Both the position numbers and the translations under genes were made by a program. From Rikenella microfusus DSM 15922 (GTDB lineage Bacteria > Bacteroidota > Bacteroidia > Bacteroidales > Rikenellaceae), in assembly GCF_000427365.1 (NCBI RefSeq), contig NZ_KE386488.1, forward strand, positions 620,001-684,000: a stretch of DNA of 64,000 bases. The letters run 5' to 3'. Under the pieces are notes generated by a model. That model was not told the DNA's origin. It ran no database searches and worked only from the letters and a program-made list of their open reading frames with translations. Shown here piece after piece: positions 16,935-26,757 of this stretch (positions are counted from its first letter, which is position 1; every line of letters begins with the position of its first letter).

Positions 16935-18521
16935 TCCATCGACACCGATACCGTCGGTGAAATACTTGATATCCCTTCGACCGACTGCCGGTTATATATG
17001 AGTTCCGTCGTTGTAATCCCGTCCCTCACACCGAGCGTCCGAAGCCAGAAATCACCCTCCGGCGTGCCGCCCCAAACATGGCCGAAGACACCGGGGATAT
17101 ACTCCGGGTGGCCGATCCGGCCGATTAGCGACAGGTCGCGGCCGGCAATATCCCGAACGGCGAAGTCGTGATCCGCACGACCGCCCCACGGGTGGTAGTC
17201 TTCGACGATATGGCCCCACTCGTCCGTATTGCCGTATCGGTTGAAACCGTTGGGATCGGGAAGTGTCGGGATGTCGTGGGAGATACGGACAACACGTCCG
17301 GCACGGTCTATGTGAATGGGCGGAATACCGGTGACGATATCGCCGCCACCTCCGGTTCCGCCGCCGAGGGCCGAAGCGGGGACCACTCCCCATTGCTTAC
17401 TATAAGCGTATTGAGCCGGAATCAAAACATCCTGATCGGGATCGAGCAGCGGAAATTCGTTAAGCCGGGCGTCAAAAAAAAGCTCGTCACCCGGTCCCAC
17501 GATCTCCAGCCGCTCCGGCAGCTCGTCGCGGGCGATGTTCAGATACCTGGACTGGTGGGAGTAGGCGAAGGTGAACTCATACCCGGCGGCCTCACCGGCG
17601 GTGGCCTCGAGTTTTGGTTTGCTGACGTAGATGCACTCCAGCGAAGCGGCGGCGAGGTGGCAGCGGCGGCAGCTACTGAAAAACTCCAGCACCCACAGTC
17701 GCGTCCGCTCGTCAGGTAGGTAACCAGTGTACTTCGTCCACGCTTTGGAGTAATCCACGCCATACTCGTTGGTGTCGCCGTCGAAGACGGCGTTCCGGCT
17801 TTCGGCTTCGGCTACCTCTTTGCGGTCGCCGGTAAAGCGGATGGTGTCGTAACCGCCCAATGAGTTCTCGAAGACGAAGTAGTCGGCTGTCTCTTCGTCG
17901 TCATCCGACCGTAACACGTACCGCTGCACGAAGCTCAGCTGCTCGCCGCCGGCCTCCACCCACACATCGTAATAGGTAGGCTGTTTATCGAAGAAGCCCG
18001 AATCCGCCCGTAGTTCAGGTCAAGGCTGTACTGCCTCTTTTCAGCCAGTTCCTTGAGCGTAACAGTGACAGGTTCGCCATCGGCGAAGTAACCTTTCACC
18101 CGAACGGAGCAGGCTTGCAAAGCGACATACCGCAGCCACTGGGGTTCATGACAAGTAACATACCGGGTCTGGGGCTGCCAGGTCAGGAAGTTGCTCTTGA
18201 GGAATAGCGGGGTGTCGAGGCTTCCCGTGGCCACGCCGCCGAGCAGCACATAGAAGCTGCCGGCCTCCACGCCGTCTAAGTAGTAGGTATAGGGGGCGAG
18301 CGGCAGTCCGTCGTCGGGGATCTCGTCGAGGCCGGGGCGTGCAGGTGGGCTTCGAAAAAGGCCCGCAGGGGAATGGTAATATGCCCTTCGGAGTCGGGAT
18401 AGTAGCACTCTTCCAACAGCAGGGGCACGGAGAAGGTCACGGGGCCTGCCGACATCAGAACGATATCTTTAATATTCCCTGCGAAATTATACTCCTGCGG
18501 TTGCTGTATGATATTCGACAT
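16931..18521 (-). pseudogene. Phage baseplate/tail protein gene broken by two frameshifts
   Basis: Three ORFs join into one gene. The start MSNIIQQPQEYNFAG (18521) is in frame to EAHLHA near 18337. The continuation RPGLDEIPDDGLPL lies in the -1 frame and runs to YGRIRA near 18000. The last part, GFFDKQPTYYDVWVEAGGEQ, again requires a -1 shift and runs to 16931. The interval is 1591 bp, and two added bases give exactly 531 codons. The N-terminal part resembles Bacteroidales phage proteins found between the tape-measure module and the fibre. Residues near the end (GGRADHDFAVRD) suggest a tail-surface protein. Confidence 0.8.
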
Positions 18522-18577
18522 CCCGATACTCTCCTGTTTCCTGCAAAAGTACCGGGATGACTATCCCCCAAAAAGGA

Positions 18578-18616
18578 CAAAAAAGCCCCGTATCTAAATT
18601 GGATACGAGGCTTTCA
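18578..18616 (-). terminator. Terminator of the toxin-antitoxin operon
   Basis: Paired arms AAAGCC.CGTATC and GATACG.GGCTTT (about 18583-18613) are followed on the minus strand by a run of T. The hairpin ends the antitoxin transcript before the broken tail gene. Confidence 0.75.
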
Positions 18617-18635
18617 TCAATAATCGAAAATCGAA

Positions 18636-19637
18636 TTATTCCAGTACTGGAATATTGATCCCTTTCAATTCAAATGCATCGAAATAGTTGATGATTTTCC
18701 GATCCTCATTATTTTTAATCCACGCGTTTTCTTTATGACTCAACTCTGATATTTCGCCGGCAGTATAATTCTTAAATTGTTCATAAATTGAATCCAACAC
18801 GATCAACTCTTGCGCACTGAATACAGTGGCATCAAAATCAGTTGTTGTCGTCAATTTCTCCGCCTCGATACCATTCGAAAATTGCACAAATTCTTTCGTC
18901 ACTTGCTCAATAGTTTCATAAGCGGCACTGTATTTTGCAGGTACAGGCCCATGATTGATGGCTCGATAAGTAAGTCCACTAATCCCAACTCCCGACAATT
19001 TGAAATTCAAAAAATCGGAATAGAACATTAATTTGTTCAGTTTGGTCGGAAAGATACCGCCACTTTTTCGTGTAAAAAACACAATCATGTTAATGACCTT
19101 ATCGACAGACTGTTTTACAAATCCATTGTATTCAGACCGTTCCTGCTTTCCGAAGATATCATATCGTAAATCAGGTTCAAAATTGATTATGGTTAGACCG
19201 TTGAGCTTGGTCTCGATTTTTTTCCATTCTTCCTGGGTAAATTGATTTTTCGACCTTTCAACTAAAGCACGGAAAACGCAGCAATCTTTTATACTGGCAA
19301 TCTGTTTCCCATTCGATTCACTCGGCATCTCCCCATTTTCGTACAATCGATACTGATTATCTCCAAATCCTAAAATCTGCGACATTCTCTTTGCAGACAA
19401 TCCGTATTGTTCCCGAATGGCTGTAATTTCATCCGGAAACGGAATACCGTATTTCACCCGATACTGATTGTACACTTGGTTGATATTCAATTCATCGAGT
19501 TTCGTCGTTGTAAAATCTTCTCCCGTATCGTTACATACATAATAATGATTAACGATCGTGAATTTCTCCTTTCTGAAAACAAATTCCCGTTTTTCTTGCT
19601 TGAGGGTAACTTCCCCTCCGGTAAATGGGCTTTTCAT
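18636..19637 (-). CDS. Antitoxin: MqsA-like N-terminus with HTH and Panacea/SocA-like (DUF4065) domain
   Basis: 333 residues. The N-terminus (about 1-70, phrases YYVCNDTGEDFTTTKLDELN and VYNQYRVKYGIPFPDE) matches YgiT/MqsA-type antitoxins but lacks the two CxxC zinc pairs (residues 1-10 read MKSPFTGGEV). An XRE/MqsA helix-turn-helix follows (about 80-130, EQYGLSAKRMSQILGFG). The C-terminal half (about 175-330, KLNKLMFYSDFLNF and YRAINHGPVPAKYS) matches the SocA/Panacea domain that neutralises many unrelated toxins. It begins 4 bp after the toxin gene and is AT-rich compared with its phage neighbours. Confidence 0.85.
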   Translation of the reverse strand: MKSPFTGGEVTLKQEKREFVFRKEKFTIVNHYYVCNDTGEDFTTTKLDELNINQVYNQYRVKYGIPFPDEITAIREQYGLSAKRMSQILGFGDNQYRLYENGEMPSESNGKQIASIKDCCVFRALVERSKNQFTQEEWKKIETKLNGLTIINFEPDLRYDIFGKQERSEYNGFVKQSVDKVINMIVFFTRKSGGIFPTKLNKLMFYSDFLNFKLSGVGISGLTYRAINHGPVPAKYSAAYETIEQVTKEFVQFSNGIEAEKLTTTTDFDATVFSAQELIVLDSIYEQFKNYTAGEISELSHKENAWIKNNEDRKIINYFDAFELKGINIPVLE

Positions 19638-19641
19638 AACT

Positions 19642-19989
19642 CTATTTTTTGAAAGGGTATTTCATCTTGTGTTCTGCCACATGGAACGAATGACAAATAA
19701 CCGGGCCATCCGGAATCCCTTTCGATAACTTAATGTACACTTCCTTGCCTTTGATATTGATTCCGAAGACCCACATATCAGTACCTTTATCCAAAATCTC
19801 ATCCAACGGCCCTTCCGAATAATCGGATACCGTCAGAGATTCGATCTCTTTTGTTCTCTGCAATGAAGTGATTTCCAAATCAAGCAATGTTTGTTGATTT
19901 TTACCTCGCGGTTTATAAATCACATCTCGAATCTTTAACTTGGCATGTAACTCTGCCAAAAAAGATTCCACTTCATCTTTAGTCGCCAT
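19642..19989 (-). CDS. MqsR-family toxin (RelE-fold mRNA interferase-like)
   Basis: About 115 residues from the ATG at 19989 (19995 is also possible). The phrases TLLDLEITSLQRTKEIESL, DYSEGPLDEILDKG, MWVFGINIKGKEVYIKLS and the ending CHSFHVAEHKMKYPFKK match the MqsR-like toxin family, whose E. coli member cuts mRNA at GCU. It precedes its antitoxin by 4 bp, the toxin-first order of mqsRA. Transcription would start from the promoter at 20006-20037. No phage gene function is implied. It is cargo inserted between two tail genes. Confidence 0.82.
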   Translation of the reverse strand: MATKDEVESFLAELHAKLKIRDVIYKPRGKNQQTLLDLEITSLQRTKEIESLTVSDYSEGPLDEILDKGTDMWVFGINIKGKEVYIKLSKGIPDGPVICHSFHVAEHKMKYPFKK

Positions 19990-20005
19990 TCGCAATTTCT
20001 TTTTG

Positions 20006-20037
20006 CAAAGGTATCGAACGTATTAACCAAACGCAAA
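20006..20037 (-). promoter_or_regulatory. Promoter of the MqsR-like toxin-antitoxin operon
   Basis: On the minus strand TTTG (20034-20037), a 20-nt spacer and TACCTTTG (20006-20013) fit the Bacteroidetes consensus. Transcription would start about 10 nt before the toxin start codon region. Confidence 0.75.
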
Positions 20038-20053
20038 TAGAATACCAAAATTG

Positions 20054-20067
20054 CAACTTTAAAGTTG
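20054..20067. promoter_or_regulatory. Palindrome, candidate operator of the toxin-antitoxin operon
   Basis: CAACTTTAAAGTTG is a perfect 14-bp palindrome located 17 bp upstream of the -33 box. The antitoxin has a helix-turn-helix, so autoregulation at this site is plausible. The palindrome differs from the E. coli MqsA operator. Confidence 0.4.
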
Positions 20068-20146
20068 AATAACAAACATTCAGTGTTGATAAATACGATT
20101 AAGCAGTGAATCTGCGATAATTTAGACGGAATATCGTATCATTCCT

Positions 20147-21871
20147 TTACACCTCTACCAGTTCGACCTCGGCGGGGTCGATGGCGTTTTTCTTGAGCGA
20201 GACATTCATCGAGCGAATAAAGAAGCGCCAGCCGCGAAACACGAACTTATCCCGCAAGTCCAGCTCCGCCAAATCCCGCGCCGTAAACAAGGTATTGCCC
20301 GTCACGACCACCTTGTCTTGCTCGATCCACGCCTTGAAAGCCGTGTGCCGCTGCGTCAGACCCGACAGCGTATCGATGTCCGGCGACAGATCGCCCAGTC
20401 GCTCCCCATAGGCATTGTAATTCGTCCCCGATAGGTAAGAATAGAGGAATCCCACACCGGAATAGCGAATATGCCGCTGCATCCCCTGAAATAGCCCCAG
20501 CAAGATCGTATCCGGTCGCTTGCTCTCGATCTCGGGAATATAGAATCGCTCCAACGTACTGCTTTCCAAATCCGCGTCCTCATACCACCACCGCCGGACG
20601 TTGCACTGTACCGCCTCCGCCTGTATGGTCATATCGTAGGTCGAAGCCTCGTCCTCTTCGTCCGACTCCTCCGGTTCCTCCGCTGCCCGATACGCCTTGA
20701 CCACCGTCAGGTGCGGCACCTCCTCGCTGTCGGCCTGCAACACCTGCGGCGGACGCTGGCTGCGAAAGGCCGTCACCCGCTTCTCGCCGTCCATGTATTT
20801 CAGGCCCTCGACCACGCTCGGAGCCTCCCGAAGTTCCACATCGGCCTGCTCGTTGTCACCAGTGTTCGAATAGCCCAGCACATACTTCTGCCCCGGTTCC
20901 CGGCTGATGGTATATCCGTCCTCTAACTGCAAATCGCGGTAGACTTTCCGGTTCAGGATATCATCGTTATACTCCACAGAGAAATGGTCGCCCCGGATAA
21001 ACATCGTGCAACCGGGCAGTTTCAGCAGCTCTACGACGAAGTCGGCCCACCGGATAATCTTCTTATTCACCCCGTCCCGCATCTCGGAACGCCACGGCGG
21101 CAGGTTGTCGGTCAATTTGTACTCCGGATGCCAGAGGGTTTGCAGGCAGAGCTTCGTCCACTCGCCCTCCTGGAAGACATTGCGATCCAATTTGTCGCCG
21201 AATATCCGATCGAAAAGGTACCATACCTTGACCGCCGGGAGTATCTTGAGCAGGTACCCGCCTCCGCCGGTCAAATAGTGCAAATACCCCTCACCGCTTT
21301 TGTCCGTCAAGTTTACGAATGACTTTCGCGTCGTCAGGTACTGATCTTGGGGATTGTTCGGATCGCGTTCCGCGGCCTCTCCGGAATCCTTCACGGCCAG
21401 AGGGCAGGCGACATACGGCGCATTCGGATCTCGCAGGCACTCCCGAAGCCGCCCGTCGTAATCGGTTTGTGCGATTGCCGTGCTGTCGTTCCCGCTGGTA
21501 TAGTAGGAGAGTTCGATCTCTCCCAGCGGGGCGTTGTACATCTTGCGGTTGATGTAGTCCGAAAGCACGCTGCCGCTGAAGTTCACGGTGAGCACGTCGG
21601 AGACCTCCTCGACGGTCAGTACCCCGGCATCGAGATCGCTGCCGGCGAAGAGGATCCGGGCGAGGCGTTCCCGGAAACGGTTGCCTGCGGCCGCAATGCG
21701 GTCGGGATTCCCGAACAGTTGCCGATTGCGCGGGGTCAGCGGCAGGTCGAAACTCAGGGAGTAGGTGGCCGGAATCCGCTCGGTGTTGAAGAGGGGATTC
21801 TCGAACACGAGGTCGATGCTGATATCGTCCGTCAGGTCGGTCGGCTGATTGTCTGTAAATATCTGGAGCAT
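20147..21871 (-). CDS. Phage tail/baseplate protein
   Basis: 574 residues. It starts MLQIFTDNQPTDLTDDISID and has the phrase TYSLSFDLPLTPRNRQLFGNP, a pattern I associate with large tail proteins following the tape measure in Bacteroidales prophages. An acidic low-complexity stretch (EEPEESDEEDEAS) lies near residue 410. It ends in a beta-rich domain (RGWRFFIRSMNVSLKKNAIDPAEVELVEV) typical of baseplate hub-like proteins. It follows the tape-measure gene by 21 bp. The exact role is unknown. Confidence 0.72.
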   Translation of the reverse strand: MLQIFTDNQPTDLTDDISIDLVFENPLFNTERIPATYSLSFDLPLTPRNRQLFGNPDRIAAAGNRFRERLARILFAGSDLDAGVLTVEEVSDVLTVNFSGSVLSDYINRKMYNAPLGEIELSYYTSGNDSTAIAQTDYDGRLRECLRDPNAPYVACPLAVKDSGEAAERDPNNPQDQYLTTRKSFVNLTDKSGEGYLHYLTGGGGYLLKILPAVKVWYLFDRIFGDKLDRNVFQEGEWTKLCLQTLWHPEYKLTDNLPPWRSEMRDGVNKKIIRWADFVVELLKLPGCTMFIRGDHFSVEYNDDILNRKVYRDLQLEDGYTISREPGQKYVLGYSNTGDNEQADVELREAPSVVEGLKYMDGEKRVTAFRSQRPPQVLQADSEEVPHLTVVKAYRAAEEPEESDEEDEASTYDMTIQAEAVQCNVRRWWYEDADLESSTLERFYIPEIESKRPDTILLGLFQGMQRHIRYSGVGFLYSYLSGTNYNAYGERLGDLSPDIDTLSGLTQRHTAFKAWIEQDKVVVTGNTLFTARDLAELDLRDKFVFRGWRFFIRSMNVSLKKNAIDPAEVELVEV

Positions 21872-21892
21872 GGTGTCTCTTATTGAATCGGA

Positions 21893-24800
21893 TTATTTGA
21901 CCCGCCCGCCGATGCCGGCGCGGCGCTGCTGCTGTTCGATCTTCTTCTGGATGGTGAATATCCCGTCGCGACCGTAGGCGGAGACGGCCACGGGGATCGG
22001 CTTCTCCAACTGCTTGCTGAGTTTGCCGACGACCTCTTTTACCTCCCGCAACAGGCTGTCGTCATAGACGGACGGGTTTCCACCGACCGATTCATTACCG
22101 GTGCCCGCGGAGGCCGAGGAATCCCGGCCGACGTACCCGCCGGAGGCGCGACCGGTCACCGTCATCCCGGAGGCGGCCAGCGTAGCGGGAAGGTTTACGG
22201 GGCGGAAGACACCGGACAAGCGGACGGACTCGATCATGTTCACCATACCGGCCACCTCGGGTACCCGAAGCAGGTCGTTCGGCACGACGTATTCGGTACC
22301 GGCCTCGCCGGTCAGCACGGGCTGGCCGCCGGTGGTCTGTATCACGGTAGGCCGGTGGACGTACCCGCGCTTGCGGGGCGAGAACTCGGCATTGAAATGC
22401 TTGCCGTCCTGTTCCCGTTCGACACCGATCAGGCCGCCCTTTTCGGCGCCGGGCAGCGGGGTGGCGAGGATTGCGGCGGTCTCGACAGCACCCAGTACAC
22501 CGACGGTAACTGCTAACGGGATATTCGGCAACGAAGCGGTGACGGCCACTGCGGTATTGATCAGACTGTTGAACACTGCCTGTATTTTCTCCCGCTTGGC
22601 CTGCTTGCGTTCCATCTCCTCGCGCCTGGCGTCGGTCTGCTCGTCCAGGCGCTGCACGGATTCGTTGTATCGCTCCTGCGAGATTGTCCCGGCCTTGAGC
22701 TGCCGTTCGGACTGCTTTTTCTTTTTGTTCTGCGGCTTCTCGAAGTTCTTCAAATCCTGCTCCTCCATCGCGGTCATCAGCCGGTTCACCGAGCCGAAGG
22801 CTTCGGAAAAGGCGCCGCCAATAGCACCGGCCCGATCTTCCGCTTCTTGGAGGTTCTTGAACATCTCGTCCCATTGGTCGCGGGTCATGCCGAGAATATC
22901 GACATCTCTTCGTTTCGTATCCTTATCCTCCCCGCCGAGGGTAGGCGGAGGGGTGGCGCCCAGCTCGGCCAGCTGCTTCTTGAGGTCGTCGATGATGGCT
23001 TGGAGTCTTTCCTTATCCTCCTCCGTTGCGGCGACGCCGTTGGCCAGCAGACCGGTTTCGCCCACTTCGTCGGCGATGGCCTGATACGTGGACAGCATTT
23101 TTTCAAGGTCTGTTTTCATGGCCGCCTGCTCCTCGGCGGCGTACTGCTTCTTCAGCTGCTTGTCGGTCTTGACGCGCCGCAACTCTTCGTCGCTGTACCA
23201 TTTCTTGAAGAGGGCTTTCTTCTGCTCGAAAGTCGTGGCGGCAGCCAGTTCGTCGTTATGTTCCTGCCTGAGGGCGGTGGCCTTGCGCTGGATCGCTTTC
23301 TGCTGCGAGGCGAGTTCTTTCGAGAGTGGATCGATGTACAGGGCGCTGAGTTTCTCGTAGTGGGTCCGTTTCAGCTGGAGGTAGGCGGCCTGCTCGTCGG
23401 CGGTCATCGCATCGAGTTCCCGACCGAAGAAGCCGAGGTCGCGGAGTTGCTTTTCGTAGGCGTCGTTCTCCTTGTCTTCGGCACTGTCGCCCTGCGAGGC
23501 GATATCGCGCAGCTTCTGCTCCCGCTCGCGGGCGGCCTTATGCTGCTGGTAGTGTTTATCGAGCAGCTGCTCTTCGAGTTTGGCGAGGTCTGTGCCTTTC
23601 TCCTTATTGGCGGCGATCCGCTTTTCGAGGGTCTGGATCTCCAGCACGAACAACCGGCGGTTGTACTCCGCTTCGGTCGCGATCTCCCCTTGCCACAGCT
23701 TACGTTTCAGAACTATCTTCTTGCCCATGAATGCCTCGTCGTTATCGAGAGACCAGTCTTTCGCCTTGTCATCGCCGCCATCAGTGTCGTTCGTGGTCGG
23801 ATTGTTACCGTTTCCGAGTATGTTTTTTGTTTCTTCCTGATCTGCCAATTCACGATATAAGTCCTCGATGTAGGCCGACATTCGGCTCTGTCGATGATCG
23901 TACCTTTCATCAAATTCACGTTTGTTCTCCTCCACATAATCGCTGAGTGTATTCGTAGTGAATACAGCCTTGATAAACTGCCATGAGGAGACATTCGTTC
24001 TTTCCCCATTTTCCAACGCTTTCAGCCGCTCCTTTTCAATCTCGATCAGCTTCTCCTTTGCCGCCTCCAACTTCGCCTGAAGCATCAAAGAATCGCAGTA
24101 ATCGTCCACGGCTTTCTTCGCTTTGCCTGTTGCAATAGTCTCCTCGTTAATCAGATCGATACCGTTAGGAATGGCTGCCTGCAATTCTTTGATAGCCTTT
24201 TTCCGGGCTTGATCGGAGGCCGCCTTATCGGAGGCTATTTTCAGCAACTGTTCCAGCTTAACTTTCTCGCTCATGTACGAATCCCCCGCTTTCACCGTCA
24301 CGTCTGACATATCCTTAGCAGACCGGGCAGCAGCGTCATAACTTTTTCCGAGTTTCGTCACGGCATAAATAATGGCCGTGAGCGTGACGATGATTCCTGC
24401 CGGAGATAGAAGAGTCGCTTTCGCGAAAGCGAGCATGGCTATCCGAGCCGTTTTCAGGCTGCCGGTGAGGAGGGCGCTCATAGCGAGATGCAGCTGCATC
24501 GCCGCCACAGTCGCTTTCTCCCAAATAATCCGGGCTTTCAGCGCGGCGGTATGCAAGAGCGTTCCGGTAGTCGCACGGGTCGTCCACAAAGCATAAGCCT
24601 TTGCCACCACGACATAAGCTCCGACAGCGATTGCCGCCGATACAATAATATCTTTGTATTCCTTGAATACTTTGACCACCGTGGCGAAACCTGTGGTAGT
24701 ATAAGTCATCAGCGGCTGCAAACTCTTGCCCAGCTCTACAAGGCGTTTCTGGAAAGACTTCTGCGCCTTTTCGAGAACAGCCTGCGCGCTGTTGTTCTTC

Positions 24801-26158
24801 GTCTCGTACTCGTTCAGCACCGAAGTCCCTTTCACAAATTCATCGTTCGCCAGCGCTTGCTGCTCCCGGAGCTTCTGCGTATTGCTCGCCAGCGTACCGA
24901 GTGCAGTCGTTACGCGAGCGCCATTTTCGCCCAGATCGCCGAGCATCGCCACCACACGGTCGAGGCCGCCGCCCTGCATCCCCTCCAGCACTTTGATGAA
25001 GGCTTCGTTGATGTCCTCCGTCATCAACTTTTTGAACGCTTTCACATCCATTCCCGCCACCTTCGCATACTCCGAAGTCTTCCGGAACATACCGGTCAGC
25101 ACCTGGCCGACGGCAGTGCTTGAAGCCTCGGACGTCTGACCGAGGGCATCCAGCGTCGCCCCCAGTCCGGCCACCTGCGTTACGCTCATCTTCGCCGGTA
25201 CCGCAATACCCCCGAGCCGCTTGGTAAAGTCCACGATATAGCCCTCGTTCGCGGTACTCGCCGCGCCCGACGCGTTGATGACCGAGCCGACCTTCAGCAT
25301 CCCGTCGCCCATGCCGAACTCCTCCTTGACCTTGAACAAGTCCACGATTTTGCCGATCTGTCGGATGGCTTCATCCTTGTCGCCGAAGTCCTCGCCCAGT
25401 GCGACACCGATCTTGTCGGCCGCCAGCACAAAATCCTCCACATCGCGCCGGGCGCTGATTCCCAGCTTTCCGGCCTGCTGTGCCAAACCGAGCAACTCCA
25501 ACTGGGCCGTCCGGGTATCGACTTTCAACAGGCTCTCGTTCATATCATAAACGACCTCACGCGCCAGCCCTGTCGTTTTCATCACGTCGGCCACCTTGTC
25601 GTCGAGCTGCGCATAGGCATTACCGGCGGCACGCGCTCCGGACACGAACATGGCAAAGGTGGCAAAGCCCGCCGTCACAATCCCGATATACCGATTCAAG
25701 CCGTCGGCAACCTTACATAAGGAGAGACCTGTTGATTTGGCTTTGCCGTTCAGTTCCAAAAGACGAGTATTGACTTGCTTCAACTGAGCGCTGTATTTGG
25801 CAAAATTCTCCGTCCCCGGAGTTGCGTTGCGTAATAACTGCTGAAGCCGTCCTTGTTCACGTTGAAGGTCGCGAATACTCATATTGGTCAAATCAAGACC
25901 CTTGCGCAATTGTTCCAGCCGGTCGCGGGCCATCTGTATCGCGGCATTGTTCGAGTCAATAGCCGCTTTGTTCTTCAGCCACGCCTGACTGCCGTATTTA
26001 CCGGCCGCCTCCAGCTTGCGTTGCTTCTGCTCCAGTCGCTCGTTCGCCGTTCCGAGGTCGGTGATCTGCCGCTCGAGCTTCTGCATCTCGGCCCTGCCCT
26101 GATCGCCGTTCACGATGACGTTCAGCACAAGGTCCTCGCTTCGTAGTTTCTTTGCCAT
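21893..26158 (-). CDS. Phage tail tape measure protein
   Basis: 1421 residues, the longest gene of the window. The N-terminal ~150 residues are coiled coil (ADLGTANERLEQKQRKLEAA-type heptads). Residues about 150-480 contain the tape-measure core (VADVMKTTGLAREVVYDMNE, LGATLDALGQTSEASSTAVG). Hydrophobic helices lie at about 500-610, followed by long charged coiled coils (about 690-1190). The C-terminus has Gly/Ala-rich hydrophobic segments. Length sets tail length in siphophages, and the membrane helices may form a DNA-entry channel. The frame is intact, unlike some neighbours. Confidence 0.93.
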   Translation of the reverse strand: MAKKLRSEDLVLNVIVNGDQGRAEMQKLERQITDLGTANERLEQKQRKLEAAGKYGSQAWLKNKAAIDSNNAAIQMARDRLEQLRKGLDLTNMSIRDLQREQGRLQQLLRNATPGTENFAKYSAQLKQVNTRLLELNGKAKSTGLSLCKVADGLNRYIGIVTAGFATFAMFVSGARAAGNAYAQLDDKVADVMKTTGLAREVVYDMNESLLKVDTRTAQLELLGLAQQAGKLGISARRDVEDFVLAADKIGVALGEDFGDKDEAIRQIGKIVDLFKVKEEFGMGDGMLKVGSVINASGAASTANEGYIVDFTKRLGGIAVPAKMSVTQVAGLGATLDALGQTSEASSTAVGQVLTGMFRKTSEYAKVAGMDVKAFKKLMTEDINEAFIKVLEGMQGGGLDRVVAMLGDLGENGARVTTALGTLASNTQKLREQQALANDEFVKGTSVLNEYETKNNSAQAVLEKAQKSFQKRLVELGKSLQPLMTYTTTGFATVVKVFKEYKDIIVSAAIAVGAYVVVAKAYALWTTRATTGTLLHTAALKARIIWEKATVAAMQLHLAMSALLTGSLKTARIAMLAFAKATLLSPAGIIVTLTAIIYAVTKLGKSYDAAARSAKDMSDVTVKAGDSYMSEKVKLEQLLKIASDKAASDQARKKAIKELQAAIPNGIDLINEETIATGKAKKAVDDYCDSLMLQAKLEAAKEKLIEIEKERLKALENGERTNVSSWQFIKAVFTTNTLSDYVEENKREFDERYDHRQSRMSAYIEDLYRELADQEETKNILGNGNNPTTNDTDGGDDKAKDWSLDNDEAFMGKKIVLKRKLWQGEIATEAEYNRRLFVLEIQTLEKRIAANKEKGTDLAKLEEQLLDKHYQQHKAAREREQKLRDIASQGDSAEDKENDAYEKQLRDLGFFGRELDAMTADEQAAYLQLKRTHYEKLSALYIDPLSKELASQQKAIQRKATALRQEHNDELAAATTFEQKKALFKKWYSDEELRRVKTDKQLKKQYAAEEQAAMKTDLEKMLSTYQAIADEVGETGLLANGVAATEEDKERLQAIIDDLKKQLAELGATPPPTLGGEDKDTKRRDVDILGMTRDQWDEMFKNLQEAEDRAGAIGGAFSEAFGSVNRLMTAMEEQDLKNFEKPQNKKKKQSERQLKAGTISQERYNESVQRLDEQTDARREEMERKQAKREKIQAVFNSLINTAVAVTASLPNIPLAVTVGVLGAVETAAILATPLPGAEKGGLIGVEREQDGKHFNAEFSPRKRGYVHRPTVIQTTGGQPVLTGEAGTEYVVPNDLLRVPEVAGMVNMIESVRLSGVFRPVNLPATLAASGMTVTGRASGGYVGRDSSASAGTGNESVGGNPSVYDDSLLREVKEVVGKLSKQLEKPIPVAVSAYGRDGIFTIQKKIEQQQRRAGIGGRVK

Positions 26159-26163
26159 GCCCT

Positions 26164-26547
26164 TTACTTCATTTGCTGTTCAAATTCCCGGCGTATCCCC
26201 TCGGCCATCTGCTCGATGAACTCGTTCATCAGGCGGTTCGCGATACTCCCATAGTGGCCGAACACGAACCGGTCATGAATGCGATACCCGTACTTGATGC
26301 GTGTGCCCTCACCCCGTTTGCGCTTCACGCGCCGCTTTATGTCAAGGAATCGCTCATGTATCGGGTGTGAGAACACCAGTTTACCGTCGAGATCCTCGCC
26401 GCCCTCGACGGAGGTCGTTCGGGTGTTCTCCAGCTCGCCGGTCCGGAACTCGAGCTGCTTGCGAATCGCGACACCTTGGTTCTTCACCAGCCGGTCGCCC
26501 TCTTCCGAAAGAATGCGCCGGACAAATTCACGCTTTATTAAGTCCAT
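26164..26547 (-). CDS. Small phage tail-assembly protein
   Basis: 127 residues from the ATG at 26547 (MDLIKREFVRRILSEEGDRL). An upstream ORF extension to 26589 lies within a terminator-like hairpin and is unlikely. The protein is basic with a central KRRVKRKRGEG stretch and the phrase ANRLMNEFIEQMAEGIRREF. Its position directly before the tape measure is where neck, tail-completion or tail-assembly chaperone genes usually lie. No domain is recognised. Confidence 0.65.
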   Translation of the reverse strand: MDLIKREFVRRILSEEGDRLVKNQGVAIRKQLEFRTGELENTRTTSVEGGEDLDGKLVFSHPIHERFLDIKRRVKRKRGEGTRIKYGYRIHDRFVFGHYGSIANRLMNEFIEQMAEGIRREFEQQMK

Positions 26548-26589
26548 ACCGCAAAGAAACAGAAGCCTCCGGCGCAGGAAAGGACACAA

Positions 26590-26615
26590 AAAAGGCCCCC
26601 GTTTCCGGGAGCCTC
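26590..26615 (-). terminator. Terminator-like hairpin inside the tail operon
   Basis: On the minus strand GGCTCCCG-GAAA-CGGGGGCC is followed by a T run (26589-26594 region). It lies directly upstream of the small tail-assembly gene and may lower downstream transcription. Confidence 0.55.
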
Positions 26616-26634
26616 GATGCTCTGTGCCAGCGGA

Positions 26635-26709
26635 TCACTTCCGCCGGGGTAGGTATGTCGCTAAGCAGGCAGCGACCGCCGCCAGGGCGATCAGAATCCC
26701 GACCTCCAT
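26635..26709 (-). CDS. Possible 24-residue membrane miniprotein
   Basis: The ATG at 26709 gives MEVGILIALAAVAACLATYL then PRRK and a stop. It is a single hydrophobic helix with a basic C-terminal cap. The position between two small phage genes and before a hairpin is suggestive, but the ORF is too short to be certain. A role such as a holin-like peptide is speculation. Confidence 0.35.
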   Translation of the reverse strand: MEVGILIALAAVAACLATYLPRRK

Positions 26710-26757
26710 AGCCGTTACTTCATGGGGATAATATTCCCGTCGGGTTTCTGAATGTAC

